DNA of 64,000 bases. It comes from a bacterium. Its GTDB lineage: Bacteria; Bacillota; Bacilli; Lactobacillales; Streptococcaceae. The stretch's first letter is position 1; every line of letters begins with the position of its first letter. Below, piece after piece: positions 32,751-43,096 of this stretch. The stretch is taken from contig CAJNCW010000006.1 in NCBI GenBank assembly GCA_905221345.1, positions 41,708 through 105,707 of the forward strand, in the 5' to 3' direction. The notes below the pieces were generated by a model. That model had not been told where the DNA came from. It saw only the letters and a program-made list of their open reading frames with translations, and searched no databases. The position numbers and the translations under genes are program-made.

Positions 32751-33557
32751 CTATTTATGATAATCTGGATCACGGAAATGTGTCTTGTAAAAAATAGTGA
32801 CCAGATAAAGAACAAAAAGAATGTTTTGTACAGTGATAAGGGTTGACATATTTTGGCCAAAAAGTCCCAAAATAAGCGTGATCAGAGTTGGTAAACCTAA
32901 ACAGTTCAAGATGAAATGATAGCACTCTTTAAAGGTCCTAAATGAAAAGAGGCGTGATTTTTTGGTGATATAAAGGAGAAGACTAGCTCCAAGAGAGACA
33001 ATGAAGAAATTCAATCCGAAGAGGAAGCTTGCACCAAGGACGAGAAAGAGACTGATATAGACACGGTTCTGCTGGTACCAGTCTTTAGAAATCGCTTGGG
33101 TTAAAGCTTCCTTACTCTGGAAACTCTCCGTTTGAATGGCGTGGTAGCGAATGCGGGTCAGTTCCTTGCTTTCCTTGCTGATGATGAGTTCTTCAGTATC
33201 AAAATGAAGTTGCAAATCCTTTGGCAATTCTTTGCTTGGACTTGGACCAATCAAAAGAGAAGGCTGCTGATTCTTAGTGCCTGAGTAGTTCAGCTTTCCA
33301 TCAACGATTTGTGCATTCTCTGACAAGTCCATGATCGCTTCATCTGTCAGTGGAGTATAGACATTATCGATAAAGGTATCCAGTGGATACGTTTCCTGCG
33401 AGCTGTTTTGAATGGCAATTGGAACCATAGACAAACTGATGAGGAAAATGCTAGTAAAGAGAAGCTGAAACCAGTTGAGTCCGAAACGTTTTGATAGGGG
33501 CTTACGAAATCCCCAAATACTAGTAAAATATGAGAATGGATATGGAAGCATAGGCAT
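32751..33557 (-). CDS. malA: MalA, DUF1189 family maltodextrin-utilisation protein
   Basis: The 268-aa membrane protein has a first TM near residues 32-50, an external region of about 130 aa, then four TM helices to the end. The family is DUF1189, found beside malR in streptococci. Its biochemical role is not established. It is cotranscribed with malR (9-bp gap) from its own promoter. Confidence 0.88.
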   Translation of the reverse strand: MPMLPYPFSYFTSIWGFRKPLSKRFGLNWFQLLFTSIFLISLSMVPIAIQNSSQETYPLDTFIDNVYTPLTDEAIMDLSENAQIVDGKLNYSGTKNQQPSLLIGPSPSKELPKDLQLHFDTEELIISKESKELTRIRYHAIQTESFQSKEALTQAISKDWYQQNRVYISLFLVLGASFLFGLNFFIVSLGASLLLYITKKSRLFSFRTFKECYHFILNCLGLPTLITLILGLFGQNMSTLITVQNILFVLYLVTIFYKTHFRDPDYHK

Positions 33558-33587
33558 CTTTCTAAGAGTGTTTTCTATATGAGTATT

Positions 33588-33616
33588 ATTATATAGAGAA
33601 ATGTACTTTATTTCAA
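33588..33616 (-). promoter_or_regulatory. malAR promoter
   Basis: On the minus strand: TTGAAA (33611-33616), 17-bp spacer, TATAAT (33588-33593). No MalR palindrome is visible here. Confidence 0.75.
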
Positions 33617-33709
33617 GTTTAGTAAATCAATTCCTTATTGAAAGATGATTTCAATAAGATTTGTAGAAGTGTGTCTAATCTTGTAGCTTTAGCAACAAGC
33701 TCCAAAATG

Positions 33710-33748
33710 AAAAAGGGTGGCGGGGATATATTATCCCTTGTCGCCACC
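33710..33748 (-). terminator. Terminator of malX-malC-malD, overlapping the malD stop
   Basis: On the minus strand GGTGGCG...CGCCACC plus inner GGGATA/TATCCC, then CTTTTT. The TAA of malD lies inside the stem. Confidence 0.85.
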
Positions 33749-34573
33749 ACTTGTAAGTCCTGAAACAAAGTTCTTTTGTAGGAAGAAGAAGAGAATACAG
33801 ATTGGAAGGGCGATGAGGATAGCACCTGCTGAGAAGTAGGCAATCTTCATATTTTTCACGTTGTTAACGAAGGTTTGGAGACCGACGGCAACAGTAAAGT
33901 ATTCTTTCTCACGAAGCAAGAAACTAGAGAGGATATAGTCCCCGAAAGGTCCCATGAAGGCCCAGAGAGCTTGCACAGCCACCATTGGGCGAACGAGTGG
34001 GAGAACAATTTGCCAGAAGCGACGGAAGTGTCCGGCACCATCTAGTTTTGCAGATTCGTCTAGAGACATTGGCACAGTATCGAAGTAGCCTTTCATGAGC
34101 CAAGCGTTCATCGGGATACCTCCACCGACGTAGAGGAAGATGAGGAACCAGCTATGGTTAAGGGCGTTCAACATAAGGGCCATAACGAAGAAGGCTGTCA
34201 AAGCGGCCATGGTTGGCACCATTTGGATGATCAAGAAGAAGACCAAACTTTGCTTACGAGCCAAGAAGTTGTAACGACTGTAGGCATAACCAGCAAGTAC
34301 GATGATACTTGTTTGTACAGCCATTGTAATAAAGGCAATAATCAAAGTATTAAGGTACCAAGTACCATACAAGGTTTCGGTGAAGAGCCCTTTAAAGTTA
34401 TCAAAGCTAAAGTCGACGTTACTATCTAGTTTAAAGGCTACGACGTTACCAGTCTTGAAGGCTGACATAATGGTAATCAAAAGTGGATAGATAATCACGA
34501 TTGATAAGCCAATCAAGTAGAGGTAAGTGAGGGTTTGAGTCAGTCTACGTTTGAGTTTGATTGAGTTATTCAT
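33731..34573 (-). CDS. malD: Maltodextrin ABC transporter permease MalD (MalG type)
   Basis: The 280-aa protein has six TM helices and the EAA loop [21 protein letters not shown] that contacts the ATPase. The ATG at 34573 follows the malC stop by one base; GGAGG lies inside the end of malC. It forms the channel with MalC. The ATPase (MsmK type in streptococci) is not in this window. Confidence 0.95.
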   Translation of the reverse strand: MNNSIKLKRRLTQTLTYLYLIGLSIVIIYPLLITIMSAFKTGNVVAFKLDSNVDFSFDNFKGLFTETLYGTWYLNTLIIAFITMAVQTSIIVLAGYAYSRYNFLARKQSLVFFLIIQMVPTMAALTAFFVMALMLNALNHSWFLIFLYVGGGIPMNAWLMKGYFDTVPMSLDESAKLDGAGHFRRFWQIVLPLVRPMVAVQALWAFMGPFGDYILSSFLLREKEYFTVAVGLQTFVNNVKNMKIAYFSAGAILIALPICILFFFLQKNFVSGLTSGGDKG

Positions 34574-34574
34574 C

Positions 34575-35867
34575 TTAGACGTCCTCCATATCAAATGCGT
34601 GTAGTTTCTTGAATGCGATCATAGAGATAGAGATGACAATGATAGAGATAATCAAGGTAACAGCTGCCGCCATAGAGTATTGTGGGGCTGTACCAGTTGT
34701 TAAACGGTAAATCCATGAAATCAAGATATCAGTTGAACCGGCTCCACCACCAACGCTACCAGGTCCACCACCATTGAAGAGGTACATGATAGAGAAGTTG
34801 TTAAAGTTGAAGGTGTATTGACTAATCAATGTTGGAGCTGCAACAGCCAAGATCATTGGGAAAGTGATGTTGCGGAATTTTTGCCAAGCATTGGCACCAT
34901 CGATGTAAGCCGCTTCGTAGAGGTCGTTAGGAATAGACTGCAAGATACCCAAGGTCAAAACGTAGATGTATGGAAAACCTAGCCAACCTTGCATCATAAT
35001 CAAGGCAATCTTAGTCCAAGTTGGGTCCGTTTTCCAAGGTATCAGAGCACCGTCAAGGAAAGGAAGGATCTTAGACAAAAGAGGCAAGACTTGGGTGTTG
35101 ATAGCACCGACACTATCGTTAAACATGTTTGAGAATGTCAAAATAGTGATGAAGGCCGGAACTGCCCAAGGAAGAAGGAAAATAACACCAAAGATACGTT
35201 TTCCCTTGATAAATGGTTGGTTAGCAATGATGGCGGTGAAGATACCAATCACAATCTGCAAAGTAGAAGCAGATAAAGCCCAGATAATGGTCCAAGAAAG
35301 AACGGAACCAAAGGCTGAACGGAAGGTACTCAAGCTCCAGATATTTGTGAAGTTCGTTAAACCAACCCAATCCAACAATTTATTTGGTGGCAAGTGTTGG
35401 AAGTCATAGTTGGTAAAGGCGATCATCAAGGTTACGATAACAGGGAAGATAATCGCAAATGTCATCGCTACATACGATGGGATAATCAAAAGGTATGGGA
35501 ATCCATTCTCATAAATACCTTTAATCATATCCTTGAAGGTATGAGCTACAGGAATACCGTTGTTGATACGTTTAGCAGTCGTATGTGCATCCTTGATATT
35601 AAAGATATAAAAGAGCAAGTAAACGACAACAAAGATAGAGTGGAAGGCACCACGAATCAGCATGAAAAGTGAATTATCACGACCAGGTTTCACACCAAGT
35701 GTGATCAAATTGCTCAATTCAGGGCTTGCAAGTGTTAGAAAATACAGAACAAATAGAACAGTAACACCAAGGAAAATGAATCCTTTAGCTTTTTGTTTGT
35801 TATAGATTTGTCCTAAACCAGGAATGATTGACAGCAAGGCTGCTTTGCGAGGCTGTTGTTTTTCCAT
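34575..35867 (-). CDS. malC: Maltodextrin ABC transporter permease MalC (MalF type)
   Basis: The 430-aa protein has about eight TM helices. An N-terminal pair precedes the transport core, as in streptococcal MalC, and the EAA loop is [21 protein letters not shown]. The start at 35867 ([12 protein letters not shown]) has AAAGGAG upstream. Upstream in-frame codons would include it. It is translationally linked to malD. Confidence 0.95.
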   Translation of the reverse strand: MEKQQPRKAALLSIIPGLGQIYNKQKAKGFIFLGVTVLFVLYFLTLASPELSNLITLGVKPGRDNSLFMLIRGAFHSIFVVVYLLFYIFNIKDAHTTAKRINNGIPVAHTFKDMIKGIYENGFPYLLIIPSYVAMTFAIIFPVIVTLMIAFTNYDFQHLPPNKLLDWVGLTNFTNIWSLSTFRSAFGSVLSWTIIWALSASTLQIVIGIFTAIIANQPFIKGKRIFGVIFLLPWAVPAFITILTFSNMFNDSVGAINTQVLPLLSKILPFLDGALIPWKTDPTWTKIALIMMQGWLGFPYIYVLTLGILQSIPNDLYEAAYIDGANAWQKFRNITFPMILAVAAPTLISQYTFNFNNFSIMYLFNGGGPGSVGGGAGSTDILISWIYRLTTGTAPQYSMAAAVTLIISIIVISISMIAFKKLHAFDMEDV

Positions 35868-35953
35868 GATTACTCCTTTCATAGGATGCGAGATAAAACT
35901 CGGGTTCAATCGCAAGATACGTATATCTGATAAGAAGCGTATCTATATATTCA

Positions 35954-35980
35954 AAGGGGGATTTTGCTTCCACCCCCCTT
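35954..35980 (-). promoter_or_regulatory. Intercistronic hairpin between malX and malC
   Basis: AAGGGGG / CCCCCTT stem without a T run on the minus strand. A second pair, GATACG/CGTATC, lies at 35916-35943. It is more likely an mRNA-stabilising or partial-stop structure than a full terminator. Confidence 0.55.
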
Positions 35981-35991
35981 GAACAAATCAA

Positions 35992-37260
35992 TTAGTTACC
36001 AAATTTTTGTTGGATTGTTTCCTTGATCAATGTTACAGCATCGTTAGCAGCTGTTTTCGCATCTTTCTTACCACTTACAGCATCAAAGAGCATTGTTTTC
36101 GCTGGATCCCAAACTGTTGACATTTGAGAAATGTTTGGCATTGGTTGAGCGTTCTTGAACTGTTTGATAACAGCTGTTGTCAACTCATCGTTTTTACCTT
36201 CAGCATAAGTACGAGCTTCAGTGTTAGCTGGAATTTCGTTAGTTGCATCGTAGAATGCTTTTTGTTGTTCAGTTGAAACTAGGAAGTCTACAAATTTTTG
36301 TGCACCTTCAAGGTTCTTAGTGCTTGATGGAATGATCCAAGCTTTACCTCCGCCAAAGGCTGCGTAGTCTTTACCATTTGGAAGAGTTGGGATAGTCGCA
36401 ACACCGTAGTTTACTTTAGCATCTTTGAATGCTTGAGCTTTCCAAGGACCATCGATGATAGCAGCTGTTTTACCTTCTTGGAATTGAGTTTGAATCAAGT
36501 TGCCAGCACCTTCAGTATCTTGCATACCTTTAGGCCATTTTTCATACCAAGATTTAGCGTAGTTGATACCTGCGATAGCGCCGTCGTTTGCAAGACCGAT
36601 GTCTTTAGGATCTTTACCGTTTTGGCCAAATACATAACCGCCGTTACCAGCAAGGAGTCCGTATGCGTAGTAGAAGTTTGTCCAGTCAGCAAGGAAGGCA
36701 GTTGTTTTACCATCTTCACCAGCGAAAGCGTATTTGCTGTCTTTAGCAAGGTTTTCTAAATCAGCAAAAGTTTTAGGAGCTTCTTTTAGCAAGTCTTTAT
36801 TGTAGTACATTACGAGAGACTCGATAACGGCTGGAGCACCGTACACTTTGCCACCAACAGTTACAAGAGATTTTGTTTTATCGTCTGTCTTTGCACCGTC
36901 GCTAAGAGTAACTTCTGAAAGTTGTCCGTCAGTACCAAGGCTACCTACACGGTCGTATGGAGCCATCATAACGTCAGCAGCTTTACCAGATTGGTTGTCA
37001 AGTGAAAGGTTGTCAAGACCACCCATTTGGTCTCCTGTTTTGATAGTAACTTTTACACCTGCTTCTTTTTCATAAGCTTTTGCAGCTGATTCAGCAAAGG
37101 CTTTATATTGGTCTTCAACGTAGAAAGTGAGTTCTTTTGCTTCTGAAGAGCTAGTATCAGCCGCTTTATCAGCAGATTTGCTTCCGCAAGCTACCAAGAG
37201 CAAGCTAGCAAGAGTAGCAGTTCCGAGCACAGCAGCGCTCTTCATGAATTTAGATGACAT
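35992..37260 (-). CDS. malX: Maltose/maltodextrin-binding lipoprotein MalX
   Basis: The 422-aa protein has signal MSSKFMKSAAVLGTATLA and lipobox LLVACG (Cys about 25). It is followed by a family-1 solute-binding fold (FVDFLVSTEQQKAFYDATNEIP). It is the first gene of malXCD and delivers maltodextrins to MalCD. The promoter holds a MalR-type palindrome downstream of the start point. Confidence 0.96.
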   Translation of the reverse strand: MSSKFMKSAAVLGTATLASLLLVACGSKSADKAADTSSSEAKELTFYVEDQYKAFAESAAKAYEKEAGVKVTIKTGDQMGGLDNLSLDNQSGKAADVMMAPYDRVGSLGTDGQLSEVTLSDGAKTDDKTKSLVTVGGKVYGAPAVIESLVMYYNKDLLKEAPKTFADLENLAKDSKYAFAGEDGKTTAFLADWTNFYYAYGLLAGNGGYVFGQNGKDPKDIGLANDGAIAGINYAKSWYEKWPKGMQDTEGAGNLIQTQFQEGKTAAIIDGPWKAQAFKDAKVNYGVATIPTLPNGKDYAAFGGGKAWIIPSSTKNLEGAQKFVDFLVSTEQQKAFYDATNEIPANTEARTYAEGKNDELTTAVIKQFKNAQPMPNISQMSTVWDPAKTMLFDAVSGKKDAKTAANDAVTLIKETIQQKFGN

Positions 37261-37300
37261 AGTGTATTCCTCCCAAAGAATAACAAAAATAATTTAATGA

Positions 37301-37318
37301 GAAAACGCAAACGTTTTC
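37301..37318. promoter_or_regulatory. MalR operator at malX
   Basis: Perfect palindrome GAAAACG-CAAA-CGTTTTC, just downstream of the malX -10. Confidence 0.8.
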
Positions 37319-37330
37319 TTTTATGTGCCT

Positions 37331-37359
37331 AGTATAGCACAAACGGAAAACGGTTGCAA
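37331..37359 (-). promoter_or_regulatory. malX promoter
   Basis: On the minus strand: TTGCAA (37354-37359), 17-bp spacer, TATACT (37331-37336). The rest of the 476-bp malX-malQ intergenic region is AT-rich, with no other feature seen apart from the malQ control sites. Confidence 0.85.
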
Positions 37360-37641
37360 GTGTTTTTAGAAAAAATTTTAAAAAATTTTTAAGGTTTCGG
37401 AATTGAGAAATTGACTCTAATAGGAAGAAAGTTCCCTAAACACTGATTTTCTTATTTTGTGAGAATTATAGGGAAACGATTGCGTGAATTTGGCTCGATT
37501 TTTCAGAAAAGATAGCAAATTTTAGTGACAGACTATCTTAAATCAGAGAATCTTTAAAAAATTTTTCGCTCATTTCATAAAATATCAGTGGGAACAAGTT
37601 TTATTTGATAAAAATAATTCAAAAATTTTTTTTAAAAACGC

Positions 37642-37670
37642 TTGCATTTGTCTTTGAAATACGCTATACT
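37642..37670 (+). promoter_or_regulatory. malQP promoter
   Basis: TTGCAT, 17-bp spacer, TATACT. Confidence 0.85.
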
Positions 37671-37678
37671 TAATTTAA

Positions 37679-37692
37679 CGCAAACGTTTGCG
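37679..37692. promoter_or_regulatory. MalR operator at malQ
   Basis: Perfect 14-bp palindrome CGCAAACGTTTGCG starting 8 bp after the -10. Confidence 0.85.
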
Positions 37693-37736
37693 CCTTGATT
37701 GCGCGACGTTTTATAACAAACACATGAGGTGCTATT

Positions 37737-39254
37737 ATGAAAAAACGTCAAAGTGGTGTGTTGATGCACATCTCTTCTCTTCCAGGAACATACGGGATTG
37801 GATCATTTGGTCAGACTGCCTATGATTTCGTTGACTTCTTGGTTCGTACGAAGCAACGTTACTGGCAAATCCTCCCTCTTGGGACAACAAGCTATGGAGA
37901 TTCTCCCTACCAATCATTCTCGGCCTTTGCTGGAAATACGCATTTTATCGACCTTGATATCTTGGTAGAGCAAGGTTTGCTTGAAGCCAGTGACCTTGAA
38001 GGGGTTGACTTTGGTAGTGATGCATCTGAAGTCGACTATGCGAAGATTTATTACGCACGTCGTCCGCTTTTAGAAAAAGCAGTCAAACGCTTCCTTGAAG
38101 TGGGTGATGTCAAAGATTTTGAGAAGTTTGCTCAAGACAACCAATCATGGCTCGAACTCTTCGCAGAGTATATGGCGATTAAAGAGCATTTTGACAATCT
38201 TGCTTGGACAGAATGGCCAGATGCAGATGCTCGTGCGCGTAAAGCTTCAGCACTTGAAAGCTACCGTGAGAAATTGGCAGACAAGTTGGTTTACCATCGT
38301 GTGACTCAATACTTCTTCTTCCAACAATGGTTGAAATTGAAAGCCTACGCTAACGATAACCACATCGAAATCGTTGGTGACATGCCTATCTACGTAGCGG
38401 AAGATTCAAGCGACATGTGGGCAAATCCACATCTCTTCAAGACAGATGCCAATGGTAAAGCAACTTGCATCGCAGGATGCCCACCAGATGAGTTTTCTGC
38501 AACTGGTCAACTTTGGGGGAACCCAATCTATGACTGGGAAGCAATGGACAAAGACGGTTATAAATGGTGGATTGAACGCTTGCGCGAAAGCTTCAAAATC
38601 TATGATATCGTTCGTATTGACCACTTCCGCGGTTTCGAATCTTACTGGGAAATTCCTGCTGGTTCCGATACAGCAGCACCTGGTAAATGGGTAAAAGGTC
38701 CTGGATACAAACTTTTTGCAGCCGTTAAGGAAGAGCTTGGTGAGCTAAACATCATCGCAGAAGACCTTGGTTTCATGACAGATGAAGTCATCGAGTTGCG
38801 TGAACGTACTGGCTTCCCAGGAATGAAGATTCTTCAATTTGCCTTCAACCCAGAAGACGAAAGTATCGATAGCCCACACTTGGCACCTGCCAACTCTGTT
38901 ATGTACACAGGAACACACGATAACAATACAGTCCTTGGTTGGTACCGTAATGAGATTGACGATCCAACTCGTGAATACATGGCTCGTTACACGAACCGTA
39001 AAGAGTATGAAACAGTGCCACACGCAATGCTTCGCACAGTATTTTCATCTGTTAGCTTCATGGCTATTGCAACCATGCAAGATTTGCTAGAACTAGATGA
39101 GTCAGCTCGTATGAACTTCCCATCTACCCTTGGTGGAAACTGGTCATGGCGTATGACAGCAGATCAATTGACACCAGCTGTTGAAGAAACTTTGCTTGAC
39201 TTGACTACAATTTATCGCCGAATCAATGAAAATTTGGTAGAATTAAAGAAATAA
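37737..39254 (+). CDS. malQ: 4-alpha-glucanotransferase (amylomaltase)
   Basis: The 505-aa GH77 enzyme has IVRIDHFRGFESYWEIP with the catalytic Asp, IIAEDLG and TGTHDNNT. It rearranges maltodextrins into longer chains for phosphorolysis by MalP, encoded 24 bp downstream. In pneumococcus it is called MalM. Start GAGGTG-ATG. Confidence 0.96.
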   Translation: MKKRQSGVLMHISSLPGTYGIGSFGQTAYDFVDFLVRTKQRYWQILPLGTTSYGDSPYQSFSAFAGNTHFIDLDILVEQGLLEASDLEGVDFGSDASEVDYAKIYYARRPLLEKAVKRFLEVGDVKDFEKFAQDNQSWLELFAEYMAIKEHFDNLAWTEWPDADARARKASALESYREKLADKLVYHRVTQYFFFQQWLKLKAYANDNHIEIVGDMPIYVAEDSSDMWANPHLFKTDANGKATCIAGCPPDEFSATGQLWGNPIYDWEAMDKDGYKWWIERLRESFKIYDIVRIDHFRGFESYWEIPAGSDTAAPGKWVKGPGYKLFAAVKEELGELNIIAEDLGFMTDEVIELRERTGFPGMKILQFAFNPEDESIDSPHLAPANSVMYTGTHDNNTVLGWYRNEIDDPTREYMARYTNRKEYETVPHAMLRTVFSSVSFMAIATMQDLLELDESARMNFPSTLGGNWSWRMTADQLTPAVEETLLDLTTIYRRINENLVELKK

Positions 39255-39278
39255 GACATTATCAGGAGACACATAAAC

Positions 39279-41537
39279 ATGTTACCATTAAACGAATTTG
39301 TACAAAAACGTTACAATAAAACCATTGCAGAATGTAGCAATGAAGAGCTTTACCTTGCTCTTCTCAACTACAGCAAGCTTGCTAGCAGCCAAAAGCCAGT
39401 CAACACTAGTAAGAAAAAAGTTTACTACATCTCAGCTGAGTTCTTGATCGGTAAACTCTTGTCAAACAACTTGATTAACCTTGGTCTTTACGACGATGTG
39501 AAAAAAGAACTTGCAGCTGCAGGTAAAGAGTTGATCGAAATCGAAGAAGTAGAATTGGAACCATCACTTGGTAACGGTGGTTTGGGACGTTTGGCAGCCT
39601 GCTTTATCGACTCAATCGCTACACTTGGTTTGAATGGTGACGGTGTTGGCTTGAACTACCACTTCGGTCTTTTCCAACAAGTTCTTAAAAACAACCAACA
39701 AGAAACGATTCCTAACGCTTGGTTGACAGAGCAAAACTGGTTGGTACGCTCAAGCCGTAGCTACCAAGTGCCATTTGCACACTTTACATTGACATCTACT
39801 CTTTACGATATCGATGTACCTGGTTACAAGACAGCTACTAAAAACCGCTTGCGTTTGTTTGACTTGGATTCAGTTGATTCTTCTATCATCGAAGATGGTA
39901 TCAACTTTGACAAGACAGATATCGCTCGCAACTTGACTCTCTTCCTTTACCCAGATGACAGCGACAAGCAAGGTGAATTGCTCCGTATCTTCCAACAATA
40001 CTTCATGGTTTCAAACGGTGCGCAATTGATCATCGACGAAGCAATCGAAAAAGGAAGCAACTTGCATGACCTTGCGGACTACGCAGTTGTACAAATCAAC
40101 GATACTCACCCATCAATGGTGATCCCTGAATTGATCCGTCTCTTGACTGCGCGTGGTATCGAACTTGATGAAGCAATCTCAATCGTACGTAGCATGACTG
40201 CCTACACTAACCACACAATCCTTGCTGAAGCCCTTGAAAAATGGCCTCTTGAATTCTTGGAAGAAGTGGTTCCTCACTTGGTACCAATCATTAAAGAATT
40301 GGACCGTCGAGTGAAAGCAGAATACAAAGATCCAGCCGTTCAAATCATCGATGAGAGTGGACGTGTTCACATGGCTCACATGGATATCCACTACGGATAC
40401 AGTGTAAACGGGGTTGCGGCTCTCCACACTGAGATTTTGAAAAACTCAGAGTTGAAAGCTTTCTACGACATCTACCCAGAAAAATTCAACAACAAAACAA
40501 ACGGTATCACATTCCGTCGTTGGCTCATGCACGCTAACCCAAGCTTGTCTCACTACTTGGATGAGATTATTGGCCGTGGTTGGCACCATGAAGCAGATGA
40601 GCTTGAAAAACTCTTGTCATACGATGACAAGGCTGCTGTCAAAGAAAAATTGGAAAGCATCAAGGCTCACAACAAACGTAAATTGGCTCGTCACTTGAAA
40701 GAACACCAAGGTGTGGAAATCAATACAAACTCTATCTTTGATATCCAAATCAAACGTCTTCACGAGTACAAACGCCAACAAATGAACGCTTTGTATGTGA
40801 TCCACAAATACCTTGATATCAAGGCTGGTAACATCCCTGCTCGTCCAATCACAGTCTTCTTTGGTGGTAAAGCAGCTCCTGCCTACACAATCGCTCAAGA
40901 CATCATTCACTTGATCCTTTGCTTGTCAGAAGTGATTGCAAACGATCCAGCAGTAGCTCCACACTTGCAAGTTGTAATGGTTGAAAACTACAACGTTACT
41001 GCCGCAAGCTTCCTCATCCCAGCATGTGACATCTCAGAACAAATCTCACTTGCTTCTAAAGAAGCTTCAGGTACTGGTAACATGAAATTCATGTTGAACG
41101 GAGCTTTGACTCTTGGTACTATGGACGGAGCTAACGTGGAAATCGCTGAGTTGGTTGGCGATGAAAACATCTACATCTTTGGTGAAGATTCAGAAACTGT
41201 TATCGACCTTTACGCAAAAGCAGCTTACAAATCAAGCGAATTCTATGCTCGTGAAGCTATCAAACCATTGGTTGACTTCATCGTGAGCGATGCTGTTCTT
41301 GCAGTAGGTAAGAAAGAACGCTTGGAACGTCTTTACAACGAATTGATCAACAAAGACTGGTTCATGACTCTCCTTGACTTGGAAGACTACATCAAAGTCA
41401 AAGAGCAAATGCTTGCTGACTACGAAGACCGTGACGCATGGTTGGATAAAGTCATCGTTAACATTGCCAAAGCAGGATTCTTCTCATCTGACCGTACAAT
41501 CGCTCAGTACAACGAAGATATCTGGCACTTGAACTAA
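39279..41537 (+). CDS. malP: Maltodextrin/glycogen phosphorylase
   Basis: The 752-aa GT35 enzyme has [14 protein letters not shown] near the N-terminus and the PLP-lysine region [20 protein letters not shown]. It releases glucose-1-phosphate from maltodextrins. Codon use is strongly biased, as expected for a highly expressed gene. It is the last gene of malQP. Confidence 0.96.
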   Translation: MLPLNEFVQKRYNKTIAECSNEELYLALLNYSKLASSQKPVNTSKKKVYYISAEFLIGKLLSNNLINLGLYDDVKKELAAAGKELIEIEEVELEPSLGNGGLGRLAACFIDSIATLGLNGDGVGLNYHFGLFQQVLKNNQQETIPNAWLTEQNWLVRSSRSYQVPFAHFTLTSTLYDIDVPGYKTATKNRLRLFDLDSVDSSIIEDGINFDKTDIARNLTLFLYPDDSDKQGELLRIFQQYFMVSNGAQLIIDEAIEKGSNLHDLADYAVVQINDTHPSMVIPELIRLLTARGIELDEAISIVRSMTAYTNHTILAEALEKWPLEFLEEVVPHLVPIIKELDRRVKAEYKDPAVQIIDESGRVHMAHMDIHYGYSVNGVAALHTEILKNSELKAFYDIYPEKFNNKTNGITFRRWLMHANPSLSHYLDEIIGRGWHHEADELEKLLSYDDKAAVKEKLESIKAHNKRKLARHLKEHQGVEINTNSIFDIQIKRLHEYKRQQMNALYVIHKYLDIKAGNIPARPITVFFGGKAAPAYTIAQDIIHLILCLSEVIANDPAVAPHLQVVMVENYNVTAASFLIPACDISEQISLASKEASGTGNMKFMLNGALTLGTMDGANVEIAELVGDENIYIFGEDSETVIDLYAKAAYKSSEFYAREAIKPLVDFIVSDAVLAVGKKERLERLYNELINKDWFMTLLDLEDYIKVKEQMLADYEDRDAWLDKVIVNIAKAGFFSSDRTIAQYNEDIWHLN

Positions 41538-41570
41538 GATACAAGATTTATACTAATACACTTTCCTATA

Positions 41571-41601
41571 AAGCGAGTTTCGATTGAAATTCGCTTTTTT
41601 T
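41571..41601 (+). terminator. malQP terminator
   Basis: AAGCGAGTTTC-GATT-GAAATTCGCTT then T5; one mismatch in the stem. Confidence 0.85.
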
Positions 41602-41735
41602 GAATACCTGAGTAGAAATAGACCTCAGATACACTATTGAAACGGGGCATCTATATAGAGTTATGGCTTACAACTATTAGTTATCATTATTTTTATCTGA
41701 AAATTGTAAAAAAGTGTGTTAAAATGGGAACGTGT

Positions 41736-41770
41736 ACAAGCAGTTGTTTGAATATCAAATTAGAATTTGA
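41736..41770. promoter_or_regulatory. Paired inverted repeats upstream of the RRNPP-type regulator
   Basis: ACAA-GCAG-TTGT (41736-41747) and TCAAATT-AG-AATTTGA (41755-41770) lie between an extended -10 (TGTTAAAAT, 41717-41725) and the ATG at 41782. They are candidate autoregulatory sites. Confidence 0.45.
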
Positions 41771-41781
41771 AGAGGCGCATT

Positions 41782-42684
41782 ATGAGTAATTTAAAAATTG
41801 GGAAACGGATTCGTACCTTACGGACTGAAAAAGGATTGAGTAGGGAAGCTTTTTGTGGAGATGAAAAAGAACTGACTGTTCGTCAGTTGGGCCGAATTGA
41901 AACAGGAAATAACTTGCCCAGCTTAGCAAAACTAGACTATATAGCTGAAGTGTTAGGAGTTCCGATATCTCAGTTAATTGATGAAGGCATGCTAATTGTT
42001 CCTAAAGAGTATTTAAAACTCAAAACAAAATTGATTCGTCAATCTATTCATGGAGATGAAGAGAAAATCCACCAACGTGAAGCTATCTTTGAAGAGATTC
42101 AAGAACATTTCTATGAAAACCTTCCTGAGGATGAGCAAGTAGCAGTTGAGGTCTTGCAAGCCATCGATGATGTATATGTTTCTGAAAATGCTGAATTTGG
42201 AGAGGGTTTAATTGAAGAGTATTTTAAACAAACAATGTTACAAACAGAGTACTCAACAAATGACTTGCTGATCTTGTACTTGTACTTTTTATCTCTTACT
42301 GTTAATTCAATACGAGACGAAGTTACCTTGAAAAAAGTTTGTTTAAATATTGTATCTCAAACAAACTATGCTGATATCAATTATACCCACTTACTACAAA
42401 GAGTACTGATAGGTTTAGTACTTTATCAGCTTGACATCAATTATCAAGAATTTATTCCTGTAATCTTGAGTTCTCTAAGAGAAGTCATGGTTGAAGTAGG
42501 AGATACTAGTTTAAAACCAACTGTAGACTACATAGAAGCAAAATATCACCTATACGGAGAAAAAGATAAAGAGAAAGCTCTGCAATACTATGAAAAAGCT
42601 ATCAACGGAGCAGAATTTTTGAATGACATGAATTTTAAAAATCGAGTGATAGAGGAACTAAGAGAAGAGTTCCCAGAGATATAA
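41782..42684 (+). CDS. PlcR/TprA-like (RRNPP) transcriptional regulator
   Basis: The 300-aa protein has an N-terminal XRE helix-turn-helix (IGKRIRTLRTEKGLSREAF, ELTVRQLGRIETGNNLPS). It is followed by about 220 residues of helical TPR-like repeats (ALQYYEKAINGAEFL), the layout of PlcR, TprA and PrgX regulators that bind short signalling peptides. The ATG at 41782 has AGAGG upstream; the TTG at 41767 lies inside the inverted repeat. The genes downstream (small protein, ABC ATPase, permease) are its likely targets. No clear peptide pheromone gene is seen. Confidence 0.82.
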   Translation: MSNLKIGKRIRTLRTEKGLSREAFCGDEKELTVRQLGRIETGNNLPSLAKLDYIAEVLGVPISQLIDEGMLIVPKEYLKLKTKLIRQSIHGDEEKIHQREAIFEEIQEHFYENLPEDEQVAVEVLQAIDDVYVSENAEFGEGLIEEYFKQTMLQTEYSTNDLLILYLYFLSLTVNSIRDEVTLKKVCLNIVSQTNYADINYTHLLQRVLIGLVLYQLDINYQEFIPVILSSLREVMVEVGDTSLKPTVDYIEAKYHLYGEKDKEKALQYYEKAINGAEFLNDMNFKNRVIEELREEFPEI

Positions 42685-42693
42685 ATAAAAAAT

Positions 42694-42717
42694 AGGACAT
42701 AAATGTCCTGTTTTTTT
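42694..42717 (+). terminator. Terminator after the RRNPP-type regulator
   Basis: AGGACAT / ATGTCCT then GTTTTTTT. Confidence 0.85.
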
Positions 42718-42821
42718 ACTCTCATAAGGTATACACTGTTATTGTAAATAAGTTAAGAAGATTGCAATGCTAGAAATGTTCCTATTTAAACAGAATGTAG
42801 GTTAGCAGCTGGGAGGAAAAT

Positions 42822-43043
42822 ATGGCAAAAAAAATTACCTATTTTATTGGCGAAAAGTTTGTCAGGACGGACTATTTAATTATTAAAAATAGCTTAGATA
42901 GCGGACGTTTGTGTAAAGTAACACTTGACAAGAGATTGTTTAAGTTAATTCTCTTGCTTCCAAATGAAATGCGAGAAATAAAAATGGACTCTAACTTAAA
43001 AAATAGGATTAGGGTTATTGACATAACAGATGAGAGTGAGTGA
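42822..43043 (+). CDS. Hypothetical 73-aa protein preceding the ABC transporter
   Basis: The 73-aa protein starts MAKKITYFIGEKFVRTDYL, with a hydrophobic patch LFKLILLLPNEM and an acidic tail IDITDESE. It has no signal peptide and no known family. A strong GGGAGGAAAAT precedes the ATG, and the ABC genes start 53 bp later, so it is probably expressed with them. It could be a cytoplasmic modulator. Confidence 0.6.
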   Translation: MAKKITYFIGEKFVRTDYLIIKNSLDSGRLCKVTLDKRLFKLILLLPNEMREIKMDSNLKNRIRVIDITDESE

Positions 43044-43096
43044 AGATCCTAGAGCGCGATTCATAATTAGAAAATAAAGTAGAAAGAGGCCGTAAG

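Noticed and set aside
35916-35943. GATACG/CGTATC pair between malC and malX as an independent operator
   Set aside because: Arms are six bases with a 16-nt gap; more likely part of the intercistronic RNA structure.
42767-42805. 12-codon ORF (MLEMFLFKQNVG) after the RRNPP regulator as a pheromone precursor
   Set aside because: It has no ribosome binding site, no secretion signal and is shorter than known precursors; chance is likely.
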